A stretch of 64,000 nt of DNA, taken from a virus. Below are positions 55,301 to 60,984 of the stretch, piece after piece. The DNA lies in IMG/VR virus record IMGVR_UViG_3300032050_000075, positions 16,960-80,959 of that record. One strand, written 5' to 3'. A program made the translations under genes and the position numbers. The number at the start of each line of letters is the position of its first letter. Position 1 is the first letter of the stretch. Under the pieces are notes generated by a model. That model did not search any database. It had not been told where the DNA came from and saw only the letters and a program-made list of their open reading frames with translations.

Positions 55301-55822
55301 TGTTCTTGTTAAAATTTGATCGGCTGATGAATTATTTTGATCGCCAGCAATTGTAATATAACCACCAACAATATTAGGAAAATCGAAACCAGTAATCGTT
55401 ATATTATTGTAGACTGCCCCTGGATAATTAAAAACCGGTGTTACATCAACTGTAGCGCTAATGGTGCCACCATTATTCAATGATATACCGATTCTAGCAC
55501 CTGATCCCGTAATTGTTTTAGGGCCGCCAAAAACAAATCCAAAACTATTTACATATTTTACCTCCTTACCAAAAGTATTTTGCCCAGCAATAAATGTAGA
55601 ACCGCCATCAGATGACCTGTATACACTTGTTGATAAGCCATTTCCATATGATACTACAATATCAGAGTTTTTTCTATCGCTGATAGCAATATCTTGAATT
55701 TCTCCTGTAAGTATATCTGAGGTTACTTGAGTAAATGTAGCTCCCTCATTTTCAGATTTATATAAGCCGCCTGGATTTTTTGTGACGACATACACTACTT
55801 TTTCTAGTACGGGGCGAGCCAT
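52361..55822 (-). CDS. Giant adhesin B: Asp-box propeller, vWA domain, LTNC repeats (1153 aa)
   Basis: This is the tandem paralogue of the downstream 1158-aa protein, 12 bases away, with the same domains in the same order. Asp boxes include SENEGATF, SSDGGSTF, SSDYGFTW and SVDGGTTF. The vWA MIDAS is fully formed: DYSGS near residue 415, TNHT, and LILFSDGAHSG. C-terminal repeats include YSLTNCDNPLEILYT, YKLTDFCNDPNNFIYT and YYQLTNCANPNIFLIS, then the same end domain finishing PCIKCI. Divergence is spread along the length, so the duplication is not recent. The two could be alternative receptor binders or a heteromer. Confidence 0.85.
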   Translation of the reverse strand: MARPVLEKVVYVVTKNPGGLYKSENEGATFTQVTSDILTGEIQDIAISDRKNSDIVVSYGNGLSTSVYRSSDGGSTFIAGQNTFGKEVKYVNSFGFVFGGPKTITGSGARIGISLNNGGTISATVDVTPVFNYPGAVYNNITITGFDFPNIVGGYITIAGDQNNSSADQILTRTFDRGLTFPDALILPGNMGIIRDVWVSPDRNIVFAIGEPDTLRGALYSVNPSLTEAPVKVLDGITIGSITNDLAVKFVSVPQIYDDPNPPQNVNPQAGSIASRSRVYFLDSGGKLYYSSDYGFTWTFKSTVPCQPVDMIVLSENIIIILSKSPIGVYKSVDGGTTFIFNPQPAWISPVGITSASIATCEDCPEQYEGIYGNLPIRCIKNSFTGPLCKSPYQYSTVFEACAKPSTIVPTNLVLSLDYSGSIGSQERLLYRQYLKLLLTKLEDRLLDGSMKIAVIGWSDKACIQQPFTSDIDILREVIDTNPPGECFASLTNHTPGMCEGIRLLYEESVARPDAENVLILFSDGAHSGPRNPPYPPGSSVESCDLSDIGLLPIVPATSSFFESAGTINTSMFALLKNAKTQLNNNKGMKVMMVFLGTPFERFNLYNWAIGTPGPSLAIPTYYAPSGNYFYFDAGTFDTAGFVADQLRLGLAAEIIASAPCPTGTVGIAGQDNLGYCNANETFSLPNCTVLLTDCSGQIPPFEVRFTTPRANGLLGKIIRLIEPTPENTGDPDDFIYYPGCFYVDYPPFVNENPGLLKLVIYEDTFFTRCEDCTGTPEPNYYSLTNCDNPLEILYTVEDLSSYISANTPVVTNSVYPGCWRIDPVPADIYTLVDDFTTGIDLVLDGCGLCPRAAIRYKLTDFCNDPNNFIYTEDDVQAYLGQVVKLDISATTCWTVELTSDDSPIIQPVVITESFADCIECNPPQIFEFINCEEEQTILATTNDFFQYDGQVVRLQEYPGNCWTCNAVAASAAPREQLTIDGNPFDSCPACLTTYYQLTNCANPNIFLISSSLELSRYMGRTITAAGFPSLCFSVTQPKCDCVRITVNDIQYDVSKASTLYNGRTLYLFESESGDSLGLAWNNNPSRWELFNSQTLETYGFSTRDAECPFSNFWTIQQGSPYIITGVSFCVERIYNIAPELDFDNCDPCIKCI

Positions 55823-55828
55823 ATTAGT

Positions 55829-56032
55829 TTATTTTAGATTGGCACTATTAATAATTGGAGCAAAAGGATCTATTGAATCTTTTAGATTCGTGTATCTAGT
55901 TTTTGCTGGCTCTGGTTTTGCAGGTTGTGCTGGATTAGTAATACACTTTGTGCATCCTACTTTACCATCAGCTGAAGTTCTTTTTTGACATCCGCAACTC
56001 ATAGTTGCTCCGCAGTTTTGACATTTTGCCAT
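55829..56032 (-). CDS. Small Cys-rich (zinc-ribbon-like) protein (67 aa)
   Basis: A 67-residue protein that opens MAKCQNCGATMSCGCQKRT, two CxxC/CxC pairs resembling a zinc ribbon, with another pair, GCTKC, near residue 27. The second half is Pro/Ala/Lys-rich and disordered. Its Cys head is similar in spacing to the first residues of the 854-aa fibre (MSCKKCASGSKVCGCK). Located just upstream of the adhesin pair, it may be a metal-binding assembly factor or a small fibre-attachment protein. No function is established. Confidence 0.65.
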   Translation of the reverse strand: MAKCQNCGATMSCGCQKRTSADGKVGCTKCITNPAQPAKPEPAKTRYTNLKDSIDPFAPIINSANLK

Positions 56033-56049
56033 AATATATTGGTTTTTAA

Positions 56050-56610
56050 TTAGTTACATGAATCACAGCCACAACTGCAGGCCAGTTTGTCTAATCTCTT
56101 AACAACATAATTATAAATATCCATACCTAACCTAGGAGAATGACAATATTCAACTTTTGCCTTAGCTGCTTTTAACATAGTTGTAAGTAACTGTATTTCC
56201 TTAAGTTTCTCCTTTAGTGGAGCTTGAGGATCACAGTCCTGTATATCTAAGCAACAAAGTAAATCATTTATTTTATTCAAAGCAACAGTTGTACGTAAAT
56301 GATTATACTCTACATTAACAATATCGTTTGGATTAACACTATACTTAACAATGTAGACACCATCAGCAAATTCATTATAGTAATTCCCACAATTAGCTGT
56401 CTGAAGTCCTAAGTCACAAGCACTTATGTTTTCCAAAAAACCAGTTTCCAGATTCTCTATAGAGTAAGAGGTAGTAAAACCAGGAGGAGTAATTTCAATT
56501 TTGGTGCAGTCTATAGGTGCCATGTCACTATAGATACTTGCATCTACTACACGAAAAATACACTTGGTCAGTGTATCCGGTATATCTAAAGCTAATTGAT
56601 GTTTTTCCAT
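56050..56610 (-). CDS. Conserved virion protein with Cys-rich tail (186 aa)
   Basis: A 186-residue protein. The N-terminal 110 residues form a beta domain (FRVVDASIYSDMAP, KIEITPPGFTTSYSI, FADGVYIVKYSV), and residues 115-175 are helical with coiled-coil character (LKEKLKEIQLLTTMLKAAKA). The protein ends LACSCGCDSCN, a CxCxCxxC cluster. This beta-domain-plus-helix layout looks familiar from crAss-like tail proteins at the start of the fibre module. It is the first gene after the terminator that follows the 450-aa gene. Probably a tail or fibre assembly protein; that role is inferred from order. Confidence 0.65.
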   Translation of the reverse strand: MEKHQLALDIPDTLTKCIFRVVDASIYSDMAPIDCTKIEITPPGFTTSYSIENLETGFLENISACDLGLQTANCGNYYNEFADGVYIVKYSVNPNDIVNVEYNHLRTTVALNKINDLLCCLDIQDCDPQAPLKEKLKEIQLLTTMLKAAKAKVEYCHSPRLGMDIYNYVVKRLDKLACSCGCDSCN

Positions 56611-56635
56611 TATAGAAATAGTTGTATTTATAAAA

Positions 56636-56677
56636 ATAAAAAAGGAGAGGAGAGTTTATAGCTCCCTCTCCCCTTTT
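56636..56677 (-). terminator. Terminator after the 450-aa structural gene
   Basis: On the minus strand a long purine arm (AAAAAGGGGAGAGGGAG) is followed by a short loop, a pyrimidine arm (CTCTCCTCTCC) and then TTTTTTATTTTTAT. The arms pair with one or two bulges around a 7-bp GGAGAGG/CCTCTCC core. It lies just downstream of the 450-aa gene stop (56693), so that abundant-looking structural gene has its own strong 3' end. Confidence 0.75.
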
Positions 56678-56692
56678 TACTATTTGATTAGA

Positions 56693-58045
56693 TTATGGTG
56701 CTGAAACAGCAGTAACAGCAGTACAAGCTTCTCCAACTCCAAAACAACCTACAGTTTCAAGTTGAACACAGTTAACACCCTGTGCATTTTCAATCCAAGT
56801 CTCTACAAATGTTTCAAAGTCAGTTTGAACACCATCAGCAGCATCTGTAATAATCTCAAGCAAGTATTGATCATTATCAAATGTACCAGTTGGATTATTG
56901 AAACGTGGAACGCTGTGCTGGATGTAGTAACGATAGTATTGTCCTGATCTGTCAATTGCACTATTTACATCATATCCTTGAGTAATCTCACGGATACGAA
57001 GATCCATACCAGTATAGAAGTAGTTCTGACTGTACATTTCGGATTGAATTACATCACGAATAACAGTTTCACCAAAACCAGCACCTTGTACAGGCAAACA
57101 TACTTGTGTAGAACACAGACCTGTAAATGTGCAAGGATCACCATTGTAATCTACTTCAGAAGCATAAATCTTAACTGGTTCAATATATGCCAATACTGAA
57201 TCATTAGGATAGAAAGTACAATCTCCAAAACGAGTATCAATATAACCACCGTTGATAATCAAGCCTGCCAAAGTATCAGCAGGAACCGCATTTGCAGGCC
57301 ATGCTGTAGTACCTTGAATATATGGAATCAAATCTTCCAAGCTAGTTGTAGCACCAGCTGGTACAGATTCGCCATTATCTACATATGCAGCACTTGGAGC
57401 AAGTTGTTCCCAAGTTGCACCAGCGTCAGTAGAATAAGTAATTTGAACATTTACAAAAGGTGAAATCAAAGGACTGTTAACCAAGTTATATGCCCAGTTA
57501 GCATATACAATCAATGGATTAACTGCAACTGGTGCAATAGCATCCTCAGGGCAGCAACCAGTATAAGCATCAGCAGTGTAGTATGTATTACGACTCAAAG
57601 TACGAAGTACAGGTGAACCTTTAACATCTAGACGCAAGTAGTATGTTTCCCCACAGTAGAATACTTTTTCGCAGCTACCAGGATCTTCAAAATTAATCTG
57701 ATTCAAACCAACAGTAACTTGTGAATTTTGAGGATCACAAGGATCAACACGGTAGAATCGAGTAATATACTTTGGATTAATAGTCTTTGACTTGTTTGAC
57801 TCTTGGTAACCTCCGTGAAAAGGACCAATCTTGTCATTCTGATACAAAGAACCAGCAGCAAGAACCAAAGGACAAGCAATAGTACCAGGAACAATTGGTT
57901 GTACTTCCCAAGTCTTAGGATCTACAAATGCAAATTCACCAGTCTGAAGAACGTTATTGGCAGTGCCAAGTACGCCCTCATCAAGTGAGGTAAAAGCACT
58001 TGTTCCAACAAATGCTTTTTGAAAAGCGTGATTAAAATAAGCCAT
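56693..58045 (-). CDS. Major structural protein, possible auxiliary capsid protein (450 aa)
   Basis: A 450-residue beta-rich protein with conserved start MAYFNHAFQKAFVGTSAFTS and a Cys-containing middle (CGETYYLRLDVKGSPVLR). It contains several tidy beta domains and no enzyme motif. Codon choice looks more selective than in neighbouring genes and like that of the capsid gene, and the gene has a 70-base leader and its own terminator, all signs of high expression. In crAss-like virions a second abundant head protein (auxiliary capsid) exists, which makes this a candidate; a tail role is the alternative. The family start sequence is conserved among crAss-like phages in my recollection. Confidence 0.65.
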   Translation of the reverse strand: MAYFNHAFQKAFVGTSAFTSLDEGVLGTANNVLQTGEFAFVDPKTWEVQPIVPGTIACPLVLAAGSLYQNDKIGPFHGGYQESNKSKTINPKYITRFYRVDPCDPQNSQVTVGLNQINFEDPGSCEKVFYCGETYYLRLDVKGSPVLRTLSRNTYYTADAYTGCCPEDAIAPVAVNPLIVYANWAYNLVNSPLISPFVNVQITYSTDAGATWEQLAPSAAYVDNGESVPAGATTSLEDLIPYIQGTTAWPANAVPADTLAGLIINGGYIDTRFGDCTFYPNDSVLAYIEPVKIYASEVDYNGDPCTFTGLCSTQVCLPVQGAGFGETVIRDVIQSEMYSQNYFYTGMDLRIREITQGYDVNSAIDRSGQYYRYYIQHSVPRFNNPTGTFDNDQYLLEIITDAADGVQTDFETFVETWIENAQGVNCVQLETVGCFGVGEACTAVTAVSAP

Positions 58046-58115
58046 TTTTATACAAAAAATTTAAGTTAATAAATATATACTCAATATAGGAAATCCTACA
58101 TAAAGTTCCAAATAA

Positions 58116-58721
58116 TTAGAGATAATCTTTCATCTCATGGTCAAGAAGCCTCATGGCAATCTTGTCTTCTCCAAATGCTTTTAACTGATCTTTCCAGTTT
58201 TGCATTTTATTATGTTCTTCAACTTGCTCCTTCAAAAACTTAAGTGCAAGTTCATACAGCATATGATCACCTTTTTTCATAGCATCACTAGCTAAATCTT
58301 TGATTTGCATAGAGATGGTTAATTCATGATCAAATGAGGTTTTAATAATTTCAGGTAAGCCAGAAAAATTTTGGTTAGGTGCATTAAGCATAGGTGTAGA
58401 TGGTTGTACACCCATTGACAATAGATATGTTCTTGACCAATCAGCATGTGCAAGTTCTTCAGTAGAGTAATTCTTCCAAAGTTTAGCAGCATTAACATAA
58501 CCATTGTTATCTAGCCACATGGACATTGCAAGATAAATTCTAGAAGAATATTCTTCTTGCTGTACTCTATAATTCAAATAATCAATACATTCAGTAGAGA
58601 TCAATGGATTATGGTCTATTGATATCGGGGTTGGTATACCTGCTGCTTTACTAGAAGCACTAGCTGGTGCGGATTCTGCTGGTTTACGAGATAATAAATT
58701 TCTAGATGGTGTTTCGGCCAT
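58116..58721 (-). CDS. Phage ferritin with N-terminal extension (201 aa)
   Basis: Residues 44-200 align with bacterial non-haem ferritin (FtnA type). All ferroxidase-centre ligands of E. coli FtnA have counterparts: E57 (in QQEEYSS), E89 and H92 (in TEELAHADW), E133 (in FDHELTI), Q166 and E169 (in KEQVEEH). Four long helices of the right length are visible, plus a fifth short C-terminal one. The first 40 residues (MAETPSRNLLSRKP, then Ala/Ser/Pro) are extra and look disordered, perhaps a targeting or virion-docking tail. It would oxidise and store iron in a 24-mer cage. It lies inside the structural operon, 4 bases after the connector gene, which is unexpected for a metabolic protein. Confidence 0.9.
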   Translation of the reverse strand: MAETPSRNLLSRKPAESAPASASSKAAGIPTPISIDHNPLISTECIDYLNYRVQQEEYSSRIYLAMSMWLDNNGYVNAAKLWKNYSTEELAHADWSRTYLLSMGVQPSTPMLNAPNQNFSGLPEIIKTSFDHELTISMQIKDLASDAMKKGDHMLYELALKFLKEQVEEHNKMQNWKDQLKAFGEDKIAMRLLDHEMKDYL

Positions 58722-58725
58722 TTTC

Positions 58726-59433
58726 TTATGTATTTGATTCTGATGAATTATTTGCTATGCTGTACTGATTCATAGACTCAATATCTCCAGCTAAGATTTT
58801 AACAGTGTCGTCTATTAATATTTCTGTGATATTATCCTGAAATTCACATTCTACATCTATGGGAGAAGCAGTTAGTGTATATGGATCTACACAATCTAGA
58901 ATCTGAAGTTTTCTTGGTTCACGATAATACATTAAATGCGGATCATGAATATCGAACTCATTGTTATTGTAGATCCTGACTCTATTTGAAACAATTGTGC
59001 AGAAGGTTTCTCCCCATTCAAAACTTGGTTTCTTTAGAGTATCCTGTAAAAGAATTGGAACATTTTGTTCCTCGGCTATAAAAATAACGGCAAGATCCAT
59101 AGGATCTTTACAGCAATCTTTTTTAGCACCAGCACTAATTCTTTTAAACTGCAAGTAGTCATCTGGTAATGGATATGATTCAGCATATAGATTCTTTTGT
59201 AGTACTAGTATTGGAGTTTCTTTTAATAGAATCTGAAGATCATCAATCTTACGGGTAGTTTGTTCATCACCCTGTCTTTCAACATTAAGACCAATAATCT
59301 GTCTTCTAACCCATTGAATCTGTGCCTTATTAAACGCCTCTACAATCTGCCAACATTCAATGTTGTCATAATCATTACTAGCTAACTTATTAAGTCGCTG
59401 TTTAATTTTTAATTGTAGAGTTGTATTGTTCAT
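58726..59433 (-). CDS. Head-tail connector/ring protein (235 aa)
   Basis: A 235-residue protein with an N-terminal helical hairpin (LKIKQRLNKLASNDYDNIE, CWQIVEAFNKAQIQWVRRQI), then RKIDDLQILLKET, and a beta domain (SYPLPDDYLQFKRISAGAKK) ending in an acidic tail. The pattern WxIVEAFNKAQxxWVRRQ with IDDLQxLL is one I know from crAss-like phages, where such proteins sit at the portal as ring/tail-stabilisation proteins (P22 gp4-like function). Its start overlaps the upstream gene stop as ATGA. Ring identity cannot be fixed by eye. Confidence 0.7.
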   Translation of the reverse strand: MNNTTLQLKIKQRLNKLASNDYDNIECWQIVEAFNKAQIQWVRRQIIGLNVERQGDEQTTRKIDDLQILLKETPILVLQKNLYAESYPLPDDYLQFKRISAGAKKDCCKDPMDLAVIFIAEEQNVPILLQDTLKKPSFEWGETFCTIVSNRVRIYNNNEFDIHDPHLMYYREPRKLQILDCVDPYTLTASPIDVECEFQDNITEILIDDTVKILAGDIESMNQYSIANNSSESNT

Positions 59434-59762
59434 CCTTTACGCTTAATGTTTTTCCACATTGCTGCAGCTGCAATTTTTTTTCCTTTTTCTCCACCACCTG
59501 CCTTGGCAGCAACATCGGCAAAAGATTTACCCTTTTTACCAATGTCCTTACCAGCCGATGCTTTTTTTGCAACAGATGATTTTTGTTTCTCTGTTAATCC
59601 AGAAGATGGTTTCTTTTTACCAGTAGTTCCTCCTTTTTTCATAGGAATGCCCATTAGTGCACCTATACCAAGTCCTGCACCAGATCCCCCAATAGCATCC
59701 ATTGCGTTCTTTGCGGTATCAATTAGTGCATTAGCTTTTCTCATTTTTCTAAAGAATCCCAT
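59430..59762 (-). CDS. Small basic virion-module protein (110 aa)
   Basis: A 110-residue protein. The N-terminal helix MGFFRKMRKANALIDTAKNA leads to a Gly-rich hydrophobic segment (GGSGAGLGIGALMGIPM) that could form a short membrane-active helix. The rest is a Lys/Ala/Gly-rich region with KSFADVAAKAGG and KIAAAAMWKNIKRKG, a pattern that recurs in small phage proteins of unknown role. It overlaps both neighbours (TAATG upstream, ATGA downstream), so its level is probably tied to that of the connector protein. Confidence 0.65.
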   Translation of the reverse strand: MGFFRKMRKANALIDTAKNAMDAIGGSGAGLGIGALMGIPMKKGGTTGKKKPSSGLTEKQKSSVAKKASAGKDIGKKGKSFADVAAKAGGGEKGKKIAAAAMWKNIKRKG

Positions 59763-59947
59763 TATTTTTTCTTTTTAATTGTTCCACCTTTTTTAAATAC
59801 ACCGCGTCCCTTTAGAACATCAGCCTGAGTTAGTTTACCATCACCGGTAAGATCTGGAAAAGAACCACCTTTAGCCATTTTAGGTTTCTTACCTGCAGCT
59901 TTCATTGACATTGCAATAGCTGCTTGTTTTTTTGAATTTTTTGCCAT
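59762..59947 (-). CDS. Tiny basic protein with EF-hand-like loop (61 aa)
   Basis: The start is set at MAKNSKKQAAIAMSMK (59947), because a longer frame from 60010 would overlap the previous gene by 50 bases. The sequence FPDLTGDGKLTQADVLKGRG contains a 12-residue loop, DLTGDGKLTQAD, with acidic or polar residues at positions 1, 3, 5 and 12, Gly at 6 and Leu at 8, as in an EF-hand or dockerin calcium site. The tail is KKGGTIKKKK. Proteins with the same FPDLTGDGKxTxADxLKGRGVF segment recur in crAss-like phages, in my recollection. Possibly a calcium-dependent capsid glue or packing peptide; unproven. Confidence 0.7.
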   Translation of the reverse strand: MAKNSKKQAAIAMSMKAAGKKPKMAKGGSFPDLTGDGKLTQADVLKGRGVFKKGGTIKKKK

Positions 59948-59960
59948 TATAGTAATTGAT

Positions 59961-60212
59961 TTAACATTTCCATTTACGTAATGCCTTATTGATCCTACTA
60001 TTAGGGTCATTAGCAGTTTTGCTAGAGGTTAGTTTCTTTTTCATACCAGACATTCTAGCACAAAATGATTTCTTTCTAGGTCCACCTTCAGGTTGAGGAG
60101 CCTTTAAATCTGAGCCAGGATTCTGTCTTTCATAAGACTTTCTTCCCTTTTCATTAAGTCCACCACTTGGTGACTTACCAGATTTCTTTTGCCATGCAGG
60201 TGACTTTGCCAT
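59961..60212 (-). CDS. DUF6321-like small basic protein (83 aa)
   Basis: The 83 residues MAKSPAWQKKSGKSPSGGLN, GRKSYERQNPGSDLKAPQPE and CARMSGMKKKLTSSKTANDP, ending NSRINKALRKWKC, match the consensus I know as DUF6321, found in many phages of aquatic and gut origin. It is strongly basic with two Cys near the ends. Function is unknown; a DNA-binding, packaging or structural role is often guessed. Its start overlaps the previous stop (TAATG) inside a cluster of small basic genes between the 338-aa gene and the connector gene. Confidence 0.8.
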   Translation of the reverse strand: MAKSPAWQKKSGKSPSGGLNEKGRKSYERQNPGSDLKAPQPEGGPRKKSFCARMSGMKKKLTSSKTANDPNSRINKALRKWKC

Positions 60213-60403
60213 TACTTTTTAGTTTTTTTAGCTACTGATCCACCCAGCATTTTAAGTTGCTGTTCAGTAGCTTTCTTAACCTGATTAATCAAACCTTTGT
60301 CCTTCATGATATTATTATATTCATTAATAGTTCTCATGGCAGACTCAATTTTCCATTGCTGCTCACGTCTTTTATCTTCAGCAGACATTCTAATACTTGG
60401 CAT
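60212..60403 (-). CDS. Small helical basic protein (63 aa)
   Basis: A 63-residue protein, almost all helix, with a charged N-terminal half (MSAEDKRREQQWKIESAMRT) and a basic C-terminus (LGGSVAKKTKK). It starts 2 bases after the TAG of the 47-aa gene and overlaps the DUF6321-like gene by TAATG. No family recognised. It shares Lys-rich ends with its neighbours, consistent with a set of small proteins that bind nucleic acid or fill space in the head. Confidence 0.6.
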   Translation of the reverse strand: MPSIRMSAEDKRREQQWKIESAMRTINEYNNIMKDKGLINQVKKATEQQLKMLGGSVAKKTKK

Positions 60404-60405
60404 AA

Positions 60406-60549
60406 CTATTTGGTTTTTTTAGATTTAGCTTTAATCTTTTTTTCCTGTTCAAGCATAGCCTTAGTAGGCTTCTTACCAGAACCAGCATTTGCACGGATAT
60501 TATCCCATAGTCCTCTCTGACTATAGGATCCATCTTTCCGTTTAATCAT
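60406..60549 (-). CDS. Tiny basic protein with GLWDNIRAN motif (47 aa)
   Basis: The frame from ATG 60549 to TAG 60406 gives 47 residues, MIKRKDGSYSQRGLWDNIRA, then NAGSGKKPTKAMLEQEKKIK and a Lys-rich end. In-frame GTG codons at 60567 and 60573 could extend it by 6 or 8 residues, overlapping the previous gene. The segment RGLWDNIRAN-x-GSGKKPTKxML is a recurring small-protein signature in phages, including crAss-like ones, in my recollection. Function unknown. It is one of only two minus-strand genes here that end in TAG. Confidence 0.75.
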   Translation of the reverse strand: MIKRKDGSYSQRGLWDNIRANAGSGKKPTKAMLEQEKKIKAKSKKTK

Positions 60550-60556
60550 TTGTTTC

Positions 60557-60691
60557 TTAGCAGCCACAGGCACATTTTTTTAAGGTTTTAACAGGTCCCC
60601 CGTTTTTATAGGGGGACTTGTTATTCTTTCCTTGAGGTTTACCGTAAGAAACCATTTTCTTCTGTTCCTCTGGGTTAAGTAGCTTATTCAT
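60557..60691 (-). CDS. Tiny protein ending in CACGC (44 aa)
   Basis: The frame from ATG 60691 to TAA 60557 gives MNKLLNPEEQKKMVSYGKPQ, then GKNNKSPYKNGGPVKTLKKC and ACGC at the end. It starts 1 base after the stop of the preceding gene. The terminal CxCxC is striking in such a short protein and parallels Cys clusters in the 186-aa, 67-aa and 854-aa proteins. The GC-rich palindrome GTCCCCC/GGGGGAC within it (60595-60618) encodes the SPYKNGGP part and could also fold in the mRNA. No known family. Confidence 0.65.
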   Translation of the reverse strand: MNKLLNPEEQKKMVSYGKPQGKNNKSPYKNGGPVKTLKKCACGC

Positions 60692-60692
60692 C

Positions 60693-60956
60693 TTACTTCT
60701 TTTTACCCATTTTCTTCATGCCACCGTAGGACATCTTGCCTCCCATTTTCATCTTACCGCCATACATTGCAGCAGGAATAGCAGATGAAGGAGGAGTATT
60801 TACACCACCGGATGATTTGCCAGTAGCAGCTTTTTGTGCTGTGGCAGCAGTATTACCGCCACCAGATCTACCAGTAGCTACTTTAGATGCCACGGCTTTA
60901 GCATTTGTATTTGCCATGCCGCCGGTCATCATTTTCTTTTTAGACATTTTTTTCAT
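60693..60956 (-). CDS. Low-complexity Gly/Met/Lys protein (87 aa)
   Basis: The start is set at MKKMSKKKMMTGGMAN (60956), since the longer frame from 61007 would overlap the preceding gene. The sequence is low complexity: repeats of KAVASKVATGRSGGGN and AQKAATGKSSGGVN, then a Met/Gly/Lys tail, YGGKMKMGGKMSYGGMKKMG. It is basic and disordered. Related Gly/Met/Lys tails occur in small phage proteins without known function. It opens the cluster of six small basic genes, consistent with head-filling or DNA-associated peptides. Confidence 0.6.
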   Translation of the reverse strand: MKKMSKKKMMTGGMANTNAKAVASKVATGRSGGGNTAATAQKAATGKSSGGVNTPPSSAIPAAMYGGKMKMGGKMSYGGMKKMGKKK

Positions 60957-60984
60957 GTTACAAATATTTATATTATTAATATAC

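Noticed and set aside
42732-56610. Diversity-generating retroelement acting on the adhesins
   Set aside because: No reverse transcriptase and no pair of near-identical template and variable repeats was recognised. The two paralogues are diverged along their whole length.
57703-57894. Minus-strand 63-codon frame overlapping the 450-aa gene
   Set aside because: It lies wholly within the 450-aa gene in another frame, and its Leu/Val run is an artefact of frame shift.
59446-59778. 110-codon plus-strand frame opposite the small basic genes
   Set aside because: Its Phe/Ala/Pro-rich translation is the complement of Lys/Ala/Gly-rich coding on the other strand. The minus-strand frames fit the operon with TAATG/ATGA overlaps.
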